From positions 1 through 64,000 of the forward strand of contig JAKSRD010000005.1 of NCBI GenBank assembly GCA_024403795.1: 64,000 bases of DNA. Reading direction: 5' to 3'. The DNA is from Saccharofermentans sp. (GTDB lineage: Bacteria > Bacillota > Clostridia > Saccharofermentanales > Saccharofermentanaceae). The position numbers were made by a program, and so were the translations under genes. The notes beneath the pieces are model-generated. The model worked only from the letters and a program-made list of their open reading frames with translations. It was not told where the DNA came from and searched no databases. Positions 1-9,748 of the stretch are shown one piece after another (within the stretch, counting starts at the first letter, position 1; each line of letters begins with the position of its first letter).

Positions 1-158
<158 letters not shown>

Positions 159-326
159 AATTTTGAGAGCCATGTTTGGCTCAATTACTTAATTTAAAAA
201 ACTCAATTCTTAGAATTGAAAAGGTCCGTTTTACTTCAAGTTTTGCATTCTATTCAATTTTCAAGATCCGCGCTGTCTTTGTCTTTTGGCTTCGCTTTGT
301 GCTTGCCTCTTTCAAAGTGCTCGTAA
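159..326 (-). other. rRNA leader (precursor 16S 5' spacer)
   Basis: This is the transcribed leader between the rRNA promoter and the 16S 5' end. It holds no gene. A palindrome at about 148-169 (CTCTCAAAA ... TTTTGAGAG) straddles the mature 5' end, and a second one (CAATTCTTAGAATTG) lies at about 203-217. These are probably processing or folding elements of the rRNA precursor, which is inferred. Confidence 0.6.
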
Positions 327-355
327 AGGATATACCACGGAGAAGACGATGTCAA
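327..355 (-). promoter_or_regulatory. rRNA operon promoter
   Basis: On the minus strand there is TTGACA (350-355), a 17-bp spacer and TATCCT (327-332). Upstream of the -35 lies an A/T-rich tract (about 360-390) typical of an UP element. Position, spacing and the upstream tract fit a strong sigma-A rRNA promoter about 170 bp before 16S. Confidence 0.8.
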
Positions 356-462
356 GGACTTTTTTCAGGTTTTTTTAAAATTTTCTAACTCAAGTATAAA
401 CATCCCCATTTATAGGCATTTTGGGCAGTCCTTACCTATTAGGTAATATCTATATAAATAAA

Positions 463-487
463 GCGCGATAAGATTATCCTATCGCGC
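463..487 (-). terminator. Terminator downstream of the dac gene
   Basis: An inverted repeat GCGCGATA/TATCGCGC with a 9-base loop is followed on the minus strand by TTTATTT. It sits 7 bp after the carboxypeptidase stop codon and separates the gyrA-dac unit from the rRNA operon. Confidence 0.8.
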
Positions 488-493
488 CTGTTA

Positions 494-1921
494 TTACAAT
501 GATTCTTTCTTACGTGCTCTTCTCTCAGCCGAATGCTTAATTCTGTTGATCCGAATCCACAGAACGATATTCAATACTATTATCAGTAACATGAATCCGC
601 CGATCACTCCGGAGACAACGGGATTGTTCTTAACGAAGAGCTGAAGAGGAGGTGTGTCATCCAGAGGTTCCTCGCCGGGAACAGGTGTCGGTTCCGGTGT
701 CGGTGTGGGCGTAAGTGCTGACAGATCATATCCTGTCGGAATATCACCCGGATTGATCAATGAATCATATTCCGGTTGCTGTGATGCCGGAGCGTTTATA
801 TATCTGTAATCACCTGTGTTGCCATAAACTCTTGTTACGGGATCCGATTCCCAGCAAGCAAGATTACCATATGCTGTTACCGAAGCCAGATACATTGTCG
901 TATAGAACTGATATTCCTGGGGAATTCCGCAGATGGAGACCATGAGTTCATGTCCGTTCTCACAAACCGTATCTATTGTAAGACCCTTACCGGCCTTTGA
1001 TGTTGTACCGGTCTTTCCTCCGATAACAGCAGCAAGATGTGAATCACTTCCGTTTGCAGTCTTGGAAGCAAGCCACGGATCATACAAAAGATAGTTGGAA
1101 TTCTTCTCATAACTCCATGCATCCGACTTGTGTCTGTTGGTGGCAATGAACACATGCGAAGGTGAACTGATAAGCGTTCTGAAGTCTTCGCTCTCTGATG
1201 CTGCCGCCATTATCAATGTGAGATCATAAGCAGTTGTGTAATGCTCGTCATCGTGAAGACCGCATGCATTTACAAAATGGGTTCCCTTACAACCTAACTT
1301 CTCTGCACGGAGATTCATAAGCAATGCAAACGCTTCAATCTTGCGTGACTCGAGGATGTGCTCCTTAGTATCATTCATCGTGTCCAGAAGATACTGCGCA
1401 TTAATACCGTCGCTGTTCATGGTTGTTCCGCCTGCAGGAAACTTATCAAAGAATGCTTCGACACAACCCTCGCCCAATACATTTGCCGCATCATTTCCCG
1501 AAGGAAGCATGAGTCCGTAGAGCAACTCGCTTACTTTAACATTCTCGCCTTCAAAAATACCCATAAGTGACGAATCCGGACCAAGCCCCTCCATCGCCGT
1601 ATGACTTGCTGTCAGCTTGGAAGAAGTGTCGAGATACTCAAGACTGAGCATGCATGTCATGATCTTCGTCATTGATGCGGGATATATCTTGTCATCGGGA
1701 TTCATGCTGATAACGATATAACCTGTTGTCTTGTCGTAAACACAATATGAGGCACAGTGAACGTCACTTAATGCAGGAACAGGAATATCAGGCTGTGTAA
1801 CATCGGCATTAACGGTTGTTGCCGGCATGGCAAAAAATCCCAATGTACAGATAAGGAATACCGCAGCGAATATACTCGCCGCGGTCCTTATAGCTGATCC
1901 TGTTATTAACCTAATGCGCAT
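494..1921 (-). CDS. D-alanyl-D-alanine carboxypeptidase (PBP5/DacF type)
   Basis: A 475-residue serine peptidase of the S11 family, which trims the terminal D-Ala from peptidoglycan stem peptides outside the cell membrane. The N-terminus is a signal peptide (hydrophobic stretch about residues 15-35). The active-site triad is intact: SxxK as ASMTKIMT (S83, K86), SGN in MLPSGNDAA, and KTG in GGKTGTTSKAG. A Pro/Thr-rich linker near residue 415 precedes a C-terminal transmembrane segment and a basic cytoplasmic tail, whereas many homologues end in an amphipathic anchor. The start codon overlaps the gyrA stop (ATGA), so the two are co-transcribed and probably translationally coupled. The reason for pairing with gyrase is unknown. 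Confidence 0.93.
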   Translation of the reverse strand: MRIRLITGSAIRTAASIFAAVFLICTLGFFAMPATTVNADVTQPDIPVPALSDVHCASYCVYDKTTGYIVISMNPDDKIYPASMTKIMTCMLSLEYLDTSSKLTASHTAMEGLGPDSSLMGIFEGENVKVSELLYGLMLPSGNDAANVLGEGCVEAFFDKFPAGGTTMNSDGINAQYLLDTMNDTKEHILESRKIEAFALLMNLRAEKLGCKGTHFVNACGLHDDEHYTTAYDLTLIMAAASESEDFRTLISSPSHVFIATNRHKSDAWSYEKNSNYLLYDPWLASKTANGSDSHLAAVIGGKTGTTSKAGKGLTIDTVCENGHELMVSICGIPQEYQFYTTMYLASVTAYGNLACWESDPVTRVYGNTGDYRYINAPASQQPEYDSLINPGDIPTGYDLSALTPTPTPEPTPVPGEEPLDDTPPLQLFVKNNPVVSGVIGGFMLLIIVLNIVLWIRINRIKHSAERRARKKESL

Positions 1922-4602
1922 CAGGTCTCGTCACCCTCATCACTGCCTTCCGCATTGTCGGATCCTTCTGAATCCGGAATGTCAGCAGCTGTGATATCGT
2001 CTGCATCATCAGAAGTAACGTCAGCCGAAGGTGTCTCAACGCCTTCTTCGACAATGCCTTCCTCTGCGTCAGAAATCTCTTCCGTCTCTTCGTCTTCTTC
2101 TCTGTCAGTAAGAGCAAAGTCTACTACCAGAGCCTTGTTAGACTTCATGAGTTTAACACCCGAAGTAGCTCTTGAGAGTGTCGGGATCTCAGATGCTCTG
2201 ACACGAATGATCACTCCCTGACTTGTGATGATGAGAAGATCATCGTCATTTGTAACAGATACCGTACCGCAAAGTCTGCCGGTCTTCTCAGATACCTTGT
2301 ACGTGATGATACCCTTACCGCCTCTGCTCTGTACGCGGTAATCATCGATCTTACTTCTCTTACCGTAGCCTCTCTCGGAGATAACGAGTATCTCGCGTTC
2401 GGGATCTACAGGCTCCATACCGACCACTTCATCATCTTCGGCAAGCCTCATTGCTCTTACACCGGTAGCACCACGTCCCATGTCACGTGCATCATCAGAA
2501 TTAAATCTGACAGCCTTACCGGCAGCACTTACGACAATGACTTCCTGTCCGGCTCTCGTAAGCTGAACGGCAACAACACTGTCTCCTTCACGGATCTTCG
2601 TGGCAATGAGTCCGTTCCTGTTGATGTTTGCATACTTGTCGATGGATGTCTTCTTGATGACACCAAACTTGGTGACCATCGTAAGATAGAGATCCTCTTC
2701 CTCAAAGCTGTCGATAGGAATGATGTTCCTGATCGTCTCACCGTCATTGAGGTTCAAAAGATTAACAAGTGCCGTACCTCTTGCAGAACGTGATGTTGTC
2801 TCGGGGATCTTATATCCCTTGATCTTGAATACACGTCCCGTGTTGGTGAAGCAGAGAAGGAATTTATGCGTAGTGGTGGCAATGATCTTCTCAACATAGT
2901 CTTCTTCTCTTGTAGACTGACCTGAGATTCCTCTTCCGCCTCTGTGCTGAGCTTTATAGCTGTCTACTCTCTGGCGCTTGATATAACCGAAGTGTGTGAG
3001 AGTAACAACGATATTCTCTTCCTGAATCAAAGACTCATCATCGATATCTTCGAATGAACCGTTGATGATCTCTGATACTCTCGGAGTAGCATATTTATTC
3101 TTGATCTCGCTCATCTCGGTCTTGATGATGTCATCAAGGAGTACCTTATCGGAGAGTACTCTGTGGAAGTATTCGATCTCCTCGGTAAGCGCTTTGATCT
3201 CTGCCTCGAGCTTCTCTCTCTCAAGACCTGTAAGACGGCCGAGTCTCATGTCAACGATATGCTGAGCCTGCTTATCGGTAAGACCGAATCTCTCGCACAT
3301 GCGAACCTTTGCTTCAGCTTCGGTTCTTGATGATCTGATGATCGCTATGATCTCATCGATATAATCCATCGCGATCAAGAGACCTTCGTCGATATGCTTC
3401 TTAGCTTCATCCTTCTCAAGATCGTACTGTGTACGGCGTGTAACAACATCTTCCTGATGCTGGATGTAATAGTAGAGAGCTTCCTTAAGACCTACAAGTT
3501 TAGGTTCAAGCTTGCCTTCCGCATCCGGTACGAGCGCAAGCATATTTGCGCAGCAAGCATCCTGAAGCGAGCAGTTCTTATAAAGCTGATTAAGAACTAC
3601 GTCAGCATTAGCATCTTTCTTCAATTCGATAACGATTCTGACTCTCTCGTTACGGTCGGATTCGTCTCTCAAACCGGAGATTCCTTCGACCTTCTTCTCC
3701 TTTACGAGATCAGCCATACGCTCGATAAGTCTGGCCTTATTAACAGCGTAAGGAATGTCGTGGATGATGATCCTTGTCTTACCGCCGTGTTCTTCGATCT
3801 CGGCATGGGCACGGACCATGATACGGCCTTTACCCGTAAGATAAGCTTCTCTGATTCCGGAAGTACCGAGGATGGCACCGCCTGTCGGGAAATCAGGTCC
3901 CTTAACAACAGTCATGAGTTCATCAACCGTTACGTCAGGGTTGTTCATCATCATAATGCATCCGTCTATAACCTCACCGAGGTTATGCGGAGGAATATTG
4001 GTTGCCATACCTACGGCAATACCGACTGCACCGTTAACAAGAAAATTAGGAAAACGCGAAGGAAGCGATACAGGCTCCATCTCGTGCTCATCGAAGTTCG
4101 GTCTGAAATCAACAGTGTTCTTGTTGATATCTCTCATCATCTCAAGAGCGATCTTCTCAAGTCTGGCCTCAGTATAACGGTATGCTGCCGGCGGGTCTCC
4201 GTCCAATGAACCGAAGTTACCGTGACCGTCAACCAAAGGATGTCTCAATGAGAAATCCTGAGCAAGTCTTACGAGTGCATCATAAACCGAAGCGTCACCA
4301 TGAGGATGGAAACGTCCGAGAACGTCACCGATCGTAGTAGCGCACTTACGGAAAGGCTTATCAGGAGTAAAGCCCTGTGTAAACATTGAATAGAGGATCC
4401 TTCTGTGAACCGGCTTAAGACCGTCTCTGATATCAGGAAGTGCACGATCTGAAATAACCGACATCGCATAGTCGATGAAGGACTTCTTCATCTCGCCGTC
4501 CAAGTCAACCGGAACTATCGTGGTCTGTTCTGACTTGAATACTTCGTCCATCTCGGCTTCCTGCTGAAGCCTGGCTTGTTTCTTGTCGTCGCTGTCTGCC
4601 AT
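1921..4602 (-). CDS. gyrA: DNA gyrase subunit A
   Basis: An 893-residue type II topoisomerase subunit that breaks and rejoins DNA during negative supercoiling with GyrB. The N-terminal breakage-reunion domain shows [20 protein letters not shown], the [12 protein letters not shown] segment and the catalytic tyrosine in [11 protein letters not shown]. The GyrA-box QSRGGKGI occurs in the C-terminal pinwheel, which favours gyrase over topoisomerase IV. The last about 75 residues are a very acidic Asp/Glu/Ser tail. gyrB is not adjacent in this window, unlike the common gyrB-gyrA pair. A well-spaced GGAGG precedes the ATG. Confidence 0.95.
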   Translation of the reverse strand: MADSDDKKQARLQQEAEMDEVFKSEQTTIVPVDLDGEMKKSFIDYAMSVISDRALPDIRDGLKPVHRRILYSMFTQGFTPDKPFRKCATTIGDVLGRFHPHGDASVYDALVRLAQDFSLRHPLVDGHGNFGSLDGDPPAAYRYTEARLEKIALEMMRDINKNTVDFRPNFDEHEMEPVSLPSRFPNFLVNGAVGIAVGMATNIPPHNLGEVIDGCIMMMNNPDVTVDELMTVVKGPDFPTGGAILGTSGIREAYLTGKGRIMVRAHAEIEEHGGKTRIIIHDIPYAVNKARLIERMADLVKEKKVEGISGLRDESDRNERVRIVIELKKDANADVVLNQLYKNCSLQDACCANMLALVPDAEGKLEPKLVGLKEALYYYIQHQEDVVTRRTQYDLEKDEAKKHIDEGLLIAMDYIDEIIAIIRSSRTEAEAKVRMCERFGLTDKQAQHIVDMRLGRLTGLEREKLEAEIKALTEEIEYFHRVLSDKVLLDDIIKTEMSEIKNKYATPRVSEIINGSFEDIDDESLIQEENIVVTLTHFGYIKRQRVDSYKAQHRGGRGISGQSTREEDYVEKIIATTTHKFLLCFTNTGRVFKIKGYKIPETTSRSARGTALVNLLNLNDGETIRNIIPIDSFEEEDLYLTMVTKFGVIKKTSIDKYANINRNGLIATKIREGDSVVAVQLTRAGQEVIVVSAAGKAVRFNSDDARDMGRGATGVRAMRLAEDDEVVGMEPVDPEREILVISERGYGKRSKIDDYRVQSRGGKGIITYKVSEKTGRLCGTVSVTNDDDLLIITSQGVIIRVRASEIPTLSRATSGVKLMKSNKALVVDFALTDREEDEETEEISDAEEGIVEEGVETPSADVTSDDADDITAADIPDSEGSDNAEGSDEGDET

Positions 4603-4632
4603 TTGTTGCCTCCGCTCGCAAATCCAATGCGA

Positions 4633-4669
4633 GATATAATACTTAGTCTAAAACTTAAGTATTATATCA
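4633..4669 (-). promoter_or_regulatory. gyrA promoter (extended -10) inside a perfect dyad
   Basis: The minus strand carries the extended -10 TGATATAAT (4661-4669) without a clear -35. The -10 lies in one arm of a perfect 13-bp inverted repeat, GATATAATACTTA (4633-4645) and TAAGTATTATATC (4656-4668), about 30 bp before the gyrA start codon. The dyad could be an operator or a leader hairpin; no regulator can be named. Confidence 0.55.
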
Positions 4670-4732
4670 TAAGAATACGCACACGCGCACGTAATATTAT
4701 AATATATAAGATAATTGTCCCCAAAACGGGCA

Positions 4733-5605
4733 TTACACTATGGGTGTCTTTGACGGAGTTCCGGCTTTCCTGGGGAATCTTGCCGGTGTCGGGCGGATCT
4801 TTCTGACAACGATTATGGTCCTCTCCATATCAGTACCGGGGAGCTTAAACGTATCTGTCTTCTCGATCGTTCCTCCGAGAAGTGCAACAGCCTTTGCACC
4901 TTCAGCCTCTTCTTCCTCCGAATGAGCTTTCATGGCAAGGAAAACACCGCCGACCTTTACGAGAGGCAAACAGTATTCGGCCAATACCGAAAGCTTTGCA
5001 ACAGCCCTTGCGGTAACGATGTCGTATCTCTCGCGATGCTTTTTGTTCCTTCCTGCGTCTTCTGCTCTGGAGTGCACCGTAGTGCAGTCTTTTAGCCCGA
5101 GACGTTCTATTACCTCGTCGAGGAATTTGAGACGCTTCTCAAGTGAATCCATGAGCGTTACGGATAACTCCGGACAAGAGATCTTAACCGGAAGTCCCGG
5201 AAAACCCGCACCGGTCCCGACATCGACGAAAGTAAGTTTTTTCGAGCTGTTTGCACGCTTCTCTTCTTCCCTTATGTAAGGACATATCGTAAGCGAATCA
5301 ATAAAATGCTTCATTGCAATTCCCTTATCGTCGTCAACAGCGGTAAGGTTCATCACTTTGTTCTTCTCCTTAAGCATCGAAGCATATATCTGGAAAGCAG
5401 TGATCTCCTCTGCTGACAAAGGAACACTTATCTCTTCGGACTGAGACTCAAGAATAGGAGCAACATCGGTTACTTCTTCATCCTTCCCTGTTATCTTTGT
5501 TCCTTGTGAATCGATCTCAACCTTCTTGGGAAGTGTCTCTCTCAGACGCTGAATGTCTTCCTTCGTAAGAGGTTTTCTTTTTGGAAACAAGCCGTCAGCC
5601 ATCAT
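4733..5605 (-). CDS. rsmG: 16S rRNA (guanine(527)-N7)-methyltransferase RsmG
   Basis: A 290-residue SAM-dependent methyltransferase that modifies G527 of 16S rRNA. The core starts near residue 65 with the helix NKVMNLTAV and shows the SAM-binding FVDVGTGAGFPGLPVKI segment, then MDSLEKRLKFLDEV and the conserved ARAVAKL. Roughly 60 residues precede the core, making it longer than the usual 210-240. Its start overlaps the mnmG stop by 11 bp. It is the last gene of the rpmH-to-rsmG cluster; only a weak CCC/GGG hairpin lies between it and the gyrA promoter. Confidence 0.92.
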   Translation of the reverse strand: MMADGLFPKRKPLTKEDIQRLRETLPKKVEIDSQGTKITGKDEEVTDVAPILESQSEEISVPLSAEEITAFQIYASMLKEKNKVMNLTAVDDDKGIAMKHFIDSLTICPYIREEEKRANSSKKLTFVDVGTGAGFPGLPVKISCPELSVTLMDSLEKRLKFLDEVIERLGLKDCTTVHSRAEDAGRNKKHRERYDIVTARAVAKLSVLAEYCLPLVKVGGVFLAMKAHSEEEEAEGAKAVALLGGTIEKTDTFKLPGTDMERTIIVVRKIRPTPARFPRKAGTPSKTPIV

Positions 5606-7532
5606 TCTGTCTCCTTCTTTGCTGTTCGAGATATACTATCAACACTTCACAGTCGGCGGGCGATACTCCTGATATTCTGGAGGCTCTGCCCACATTCTCC
5701 GGTGCCATTTTTGTCAGTTTCTGTATCGCCTCAAGTCTTAAGCCTTTGATAAGTGAATAGTCCGTATCAGCCGGTATCGTTATCTTCTCGAGGTTCTTGA
5801 ATTTCTCTATCTTCTCTTTCTCTAGAGACAGATAGCCCTCATACTTTATGTTAGTCTCACAGACAAAAGTAATGTTTCTCGGTAATTCTTCGCGTGCCTT
5901 ATCGATGGGGGCGAGGAGTTCATAAGTTACTCCCGGACGCTTTATAAGTTCTGCCAGACTCTCACCGGATTTTGGCAATGTCTGATTACATGTCTCCAGC
6001 AATGCCCCAAGCTCTTCGGTAGGTGCCACATAAGTCCTTCTGAGTCTCTCAGTCTCAGCTTCGATGGCTTCGCTCTTCTTTGTAAACTTCTCGAAAACCT
6101 CGTCGCTGATAAGACCTATCCTGTGGCCTATCGGCATAAGCCTCTCATCTGCATTATCCTGTCTCAGGAACAGTCTGTATTCGGCACGAGAGGTCATCAT
6201 GCGATAAGGTTCGTTCGTTCCCTTCGTTACAAGATCATCGATCAGGACTCCGATATAACCCTGTGATCTGTCAATGATCACAGGCTCTTTGCCAAGACAG
6301 CTCATTGCCGCATTGATCCCGGCAACAATACCCTGAGCAGCTGCTTCCTCGTATCCCGAAGAACCGTTGATCTGTCCGGCAGTAAAGAGACCCGGAACCA
6401 CTTTTGACTCCAGGCTGGCCTTGATCGAGAGCGGGTCTACGAGATCATATTCGATCGCATATGCGTATCTCTGGATCTTCGCTTCTGAAAGACCCGGCAG
6501 GGATCTTACCATCTTCTCCTGAACATCTTCAGGAAGACTTGTGGAGAAACCCTGTAGATACATCTCATTGGTATGTCTTCCCATGGGTTCGACAAAGATC
6601 TGGTGTCTGTCCTTATCCTTGAACCTCATGAATTTATCTTCTATCGAAGGACAGTATCTGGGGCCTATCCCCTTGATCTCACCGCTGTAAAGAGGTGATC
6701 TGTCCATATTATCGGCGATGACTTTCCGTGTCTCCTCGGTAGTCCAGATGGACCAACAGGGAATCTGCTCCTCAGAAGGTGCAGGAAGCACTCCTTCCAT
6801 CTCGTTTCTATATGAGAACGGAGGAACATCATCCTCTCCGTCCTGCCTGGTCATCTGCGTAAAATCAACTGAATTGGAATTTACTCTTACCGGTGTTCCG
6901 GTCTTGAAACGCAAAAGCGGGATCCCCAATGAACCTAAGGAATCCGACAAGCCGATCGATCTCGGAAGTCCGTCCGGACCGCTCTCCACGATAACTTCGC
7001 CTCTGATGATCCTTGCTTCCATATAAGTGCCGGAGCATATTACTACCGCACGCGCCCTGTATACAGCCTTGCCTTCAGTCATTACACCGGCGGCATTACC
7101 TTCTTCATCAGTAAGAAGCGCCGTAATGTGTCCCTGCTTCAGAGTGAGACCCGGCAGATTCTCGAGATAGTTCTTCATCTCGATCGAATACATAGCACGG
7201 TCTTCCTGAGCTCTGGGTGAATATACAGCCGGTCCTTTGGAACGGTTGAGCATTCTCATCTGAACGGCACATCTGTCGGCCATGATCCCCATGACTCCGC
7301 CAAGTGCATCTATCTCTCTTACAAGTTGTCCTTTTGAAGTGCCTCCGATACTGGGGTTGCAGGGAAGATTTGCAAGACTGTCCAATGAGAGCGTAAACAA
7401 TATCGTGCTTAAACCGAGCTTCGCGGCTGCATGTGCCGCTTCACATCCGGCATGACCGGCCCCTACCACGGCAACATCGTATGTTCCCGCTTCAAAGCTT
7501 CTTTCAATCTCTAAAGCCTCATTGATAGTCAT
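5595..7532 (-). CDS. mnmG: tRNA uridine-5-carboxymethylaminomethyl modification enzyme MnmG
   Basis: A 645-residue FAD enzyme that works with MnmE to modify the wobble uridine (U34) of several tRNAs, using methylene-tetrahydrofolate. The FAD-binding motif VAVVGAGHAGCEAA lies at the N-terminus. NLPCNPSIGGTSKG and the C-terminal SRISGVSPAD segment are family signatures. Length is near the usual 620-640. It follows mnmE directly (stop to start with no gap) and overlaps rsmG, so the three are clearly co-transcribed. Confidence 0.96.
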   Translation of the reverse strand: MTINEALEIERSFEAGTYDVAVVGAGHAGCEAAHAAAKLGLSTILFTLSLDSLANLPCNPSIGGTSKGQLVREIDALGGVMGIMADRCAVQMRMLNRSKGPAVYSPRAQEDRAMYSIEMKNYLENLPGLTLKQGHITALLTDEEGNAAGVMTEGKAVYRARAVVICSGTYMEARIIRGEVIVESGPDGLPRSIGLSDSLGSLGIPLLRFKTGTPVRVNSNSVDFTQMTRQDGEDDVPPFSYRNEMEGVLPAPSEEQIPCWSIWTTEETRKVIADNMDRSPLYSGEIKGIGPRYCPSIEDKFMRFKDKDRHQIFVEPMGRHTNEMYLQGFSTSLPEDVQEKMVRSLPGLSEAKIQRYAYAIEYDLVDPLSIKASLESKVVPGLFTAGQINGSSGYEEAAAQGIVAGINAAMSCLGKEPVIIDRSQGYIGVLIDDLVTKGTNEPYRMMTSRAEYRLFLRQDNADERLMPIGHRIGLISDEVFEKFTKKSEAIEAETERLRRTYVAPTEELGALLETCNQTLPKSGESLAELIKRPGVTYELLAPIDKAREELPRNITFVCETNIKYEGYLSLEKEKIEKFKNLEKITIPADTDYSLIKGLRLEAIQKLTKMAPENVGRASRISGVSPADCEVLIVYLEQQRRRQNDG

Positions 7533-8954
7533 TTACTTACCTATGCAAAACCTTGAGAAGATCGTATCAGCGAGAGTGGCTGAGACTGTCTTTCCGGTTA
7601 CTTCACCGATCTCATCGAGGCACGCTCTCAACGCGGATGCGCAAACCTCAGTCCCAAGATCATTATCCAATGCATCCAAAGCCAATCCAAGCTTCTTGGC
7701 AGCCTTCAAAAACTTTGAATAGTGTCTGCTGTTTGTTATGAGAAGCCCCTCTGAAGCTCCGCCGCCTAATTCCTGATAATAATCGATAATGACATCTTCC
7801 AATTTGTCGATATTGAGGTCTTCTTCGGCACTTATGGAGATAAATCCCTTAACGCCCATGGACGTAAGTGCTTTCTCTATTTCCGTTCTGTCCGGATTCT
7901 CTCCGGCATCACTTTTGGAGAATACGCCGGTAACGGATTCACAGTCCATGAGGATATCCTTAACACCGGATACTGCCTCTTCTTCCGTCATATCGGGCGG
8001 GATCATGTAGAATACCATATCGGCTTCTCTTCCGGCCTCATAAGCTCTTCCGATTCCCATGGATTCGATGATGTCATCTGTCTCACGAATGCCTGCTGTA
8101 TCAATAAGCGTTACCGGAATGCCGTTAATGTTTACCTGAACTTCAATGGTATCTCTTGTAGTACCTGCCACCTCGGTAACAATGGCCCTGTCAAAACCTG
8201 TTAATGTATTAAGAAGTGTACTCTTGCCGCTGTTCGGAAGACCGAGAAGCGCAACACGCAGACGTTCTGACAGTATTCTGCCTTTTCCATAGCCGTTGCA
8301 AAGAAGTGTGAGTCTCTCATGACAATCACTCAGATTATCCTTAACGACTTCAAGTTTAGCTTCCTCTTCTGAAGGATCTTCAGTATCAAACTCGGTAAAT
8401 GTCTCAAGCATTGCTGCCTGATCGTAAAGATTCTTCTCGATTGAATCGATCTCATCAGCCAACATGCCTGACATAAGACTTCCGGCAGCCTGAAGCTGCC
8501 TCTCGGTCTCGGAATTGATCACATCCATTACCGCTTCGGCTGAAGCAAGACTCATCTTGCCGTTGATAAATGCTCTTCTGGAGAATTCGCCCGGATATGC
8601 CATTCTGATACCGGACATTCCAAGGCACTTGAGTATTTCCTGCTTGACTGCACCTGAACCGTGTGAGGAGATTTCTACCATCTCCTCTCCGGTATATGAA
8701 TGCGGTGCTTCAAAATGAGTGAAGATCACCTCGTCAACCTTGCTGTTGTCTGAGGGATCCTTGACGTAACCGAACGCACAAGTATATCCGGGAAGTTCAG
8801 ACAACTTCTTATACTCACCGCTGCTTCTTAAGATGACGGAGCATTTGTCAGCCAACAATCCACAACCGTTACCCGAGATACGGATAACAGCTAAGCCTGA
8901 TATTCCGGCAGGCGTGGAACAGGCGCAAATAGGTTCGTCATCGTACGAATACAT
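7533..8954 (-). CDS. mnmE: tRNA modification GTPase MnmE
   Basis: A 473-residue GTPase and partner of MnmG in U34 modification of tRNA. The N-terminal folate-binding domain starts at DEPICACSTPAGISGLAVIRISG. The G domain has the P-loop GLPNSGKSTLLN, switch motif GTTRDTIE, DTAG, and FSKSD in the G4 position. The protein ends in FCIGK, the C-x-G-K terminus characteristic of the family. It lies between khpB and mnmG. Confidence 0.96.
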   Translation of the reverse strand: MYSYDDEPICACSTPAGISGLAVIRISGNGCGLLADKCSVILRSSGEYKKLSELPGYTCAFGYVKDPSDNSKVDEVIFTHFEAPHSYTGEEMVEISSHGSGAVKQEILKCLGMSGIRMAYPGEFSRRAFINGKMSLASAEAVMDVINSETERQLQAAGSLMSGMLADEIDSIEKNLYDQAAMLETFTEFDTEDPSEEEAKLEVVKDNLSDCHERLTLLCNGYGKGRILSERLRVALLGLPNSGKSTLLNTLTGFDRAIVTEVAGTTRDTIEVQVNINGIPVTLIDTAGIRETDDIIESMGIGRAYEAGREADMVFYMIPPDMTEEEAVSGVKDILMDCESVTGVFSKSDAGENPDRTEIEKALTSMGVKGFISISAEEDLNIDKLEDVIIDYYQELGGGASEGLLITNSRHYSKFLKAAKKLGLALDALDNDLGTEVCASALRACLDEIGEVTGKTVSATLADTIFSRFCIGK

Positions 8955-9000
8955 CGATTACAAATAATGCTGAACTTGTTATATAGCAAGAAAGGAACGA

Positions 9001-9723
9001 TTACTTTTTCTCGTTGTCGGGAGTAACAACAACACATCTGTTGGGTTCTACACCCTCACTGTGAGTTGAGACGCCGGGTACATCCTGAAGATATGAGTGT
9101 ACGATGCGTCTTTCGGCAGGACTCATGGCTTCCATTGTAACCTTACGTCCTGAACGCTTTACTCTGGAGACAGCCTTGTCAGCGAGACCCTTGATCACCT
9201 GATCTCTATGCTTCTTGTATCCGCCGACATCGAGAGATACATGAACTCTCTGCTCGCTGTGTTTGTTGGCAATTAGATTCGTCATATATGAGATTGCTTC
9301 AAGAGTCTCTCCGTGACGACCAATAGCTGCTCCGCAATCAGAACCCGTAACGGAGATGTAGATCGTATCATCTTCTCTGTAGGAATCCATATTGCCGTGA
9401 ATACCGATACCGGAAAGAACCTCAGCAACAAAGTTTGCTGCTGCATCCTCGGCTTCGCTTACAGCATCACCTTCAAAGCTCTCATCATCACCAAAATATG
9501 TATCATCACCGTCTTCAGCAGGTGCTGACTGTTCGCCGGCATCATCAGAATTGAAAGTAACCTTAACCTCAGCGTCTTTTCTTCCTAATCCAAGGAAGCC
9601 GCCTTCTGTGCCTTCTTCAACAACCTCGATCGTTGCCTGTTCTTTTGAGCAACCGAGCTCGGAAAGGGCTGCCTCGATAGCTTCATCAACTGTCTTACCT
9701 GTCTTGACTACTGTCTTCTCCAT
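9001..9723 (-). CDS. khpB: RNA-binding protein KhpB (Jag/SpoIIIJ-associated)
   Basis: A 240-residue protein with the three-domain Jag layout. There is an N-terminal Jag_N domain (GKTVDEAIEAALSELG, with EGGFLGLG), an acidic linker, a KH domain with the loop IGRHGETL, and a C-terminal R3H domain containing SPAERRIVHSYL. The family binds RNA and affects cell division and elongation in Firmicutes. It directly follows yidC, the canonical arrangement. Confidence 0.93.
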   Translation of the reverse strand: MEKTVVKTGKTVDEAIEAALSELGCSKEQATIEVVEEGTEGGFLGLGRKDAEVKVTFNSDDAGEQSAPAEDGDDTYFGDDESFEGDAVSEAEDAAANFVAEVLSGIGIHGNMDSYREDDTIYISVTGSDCGAAIGRHGETLEAISYMTNLIANKHSEQRVHVSLDVGGYKKHRDQVIKGLADKAVSRVKRSGRKVTMEAMSPAERRIVHSYLQDVPGVSTHSEGVEPNRCVVVTPDNEKK

Positions 9724-9748
9724 ATGTTAAGGCCTCCTTAGAGCCAAA

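Noticed and set aside
3394..4209. 271-residue plus-strand open frame inside gyrA
   Set aside because: It lies fully antisense to the well-conserved gyrA coding sequence, has no promoter or ribosome binding site and no recognisable domain.
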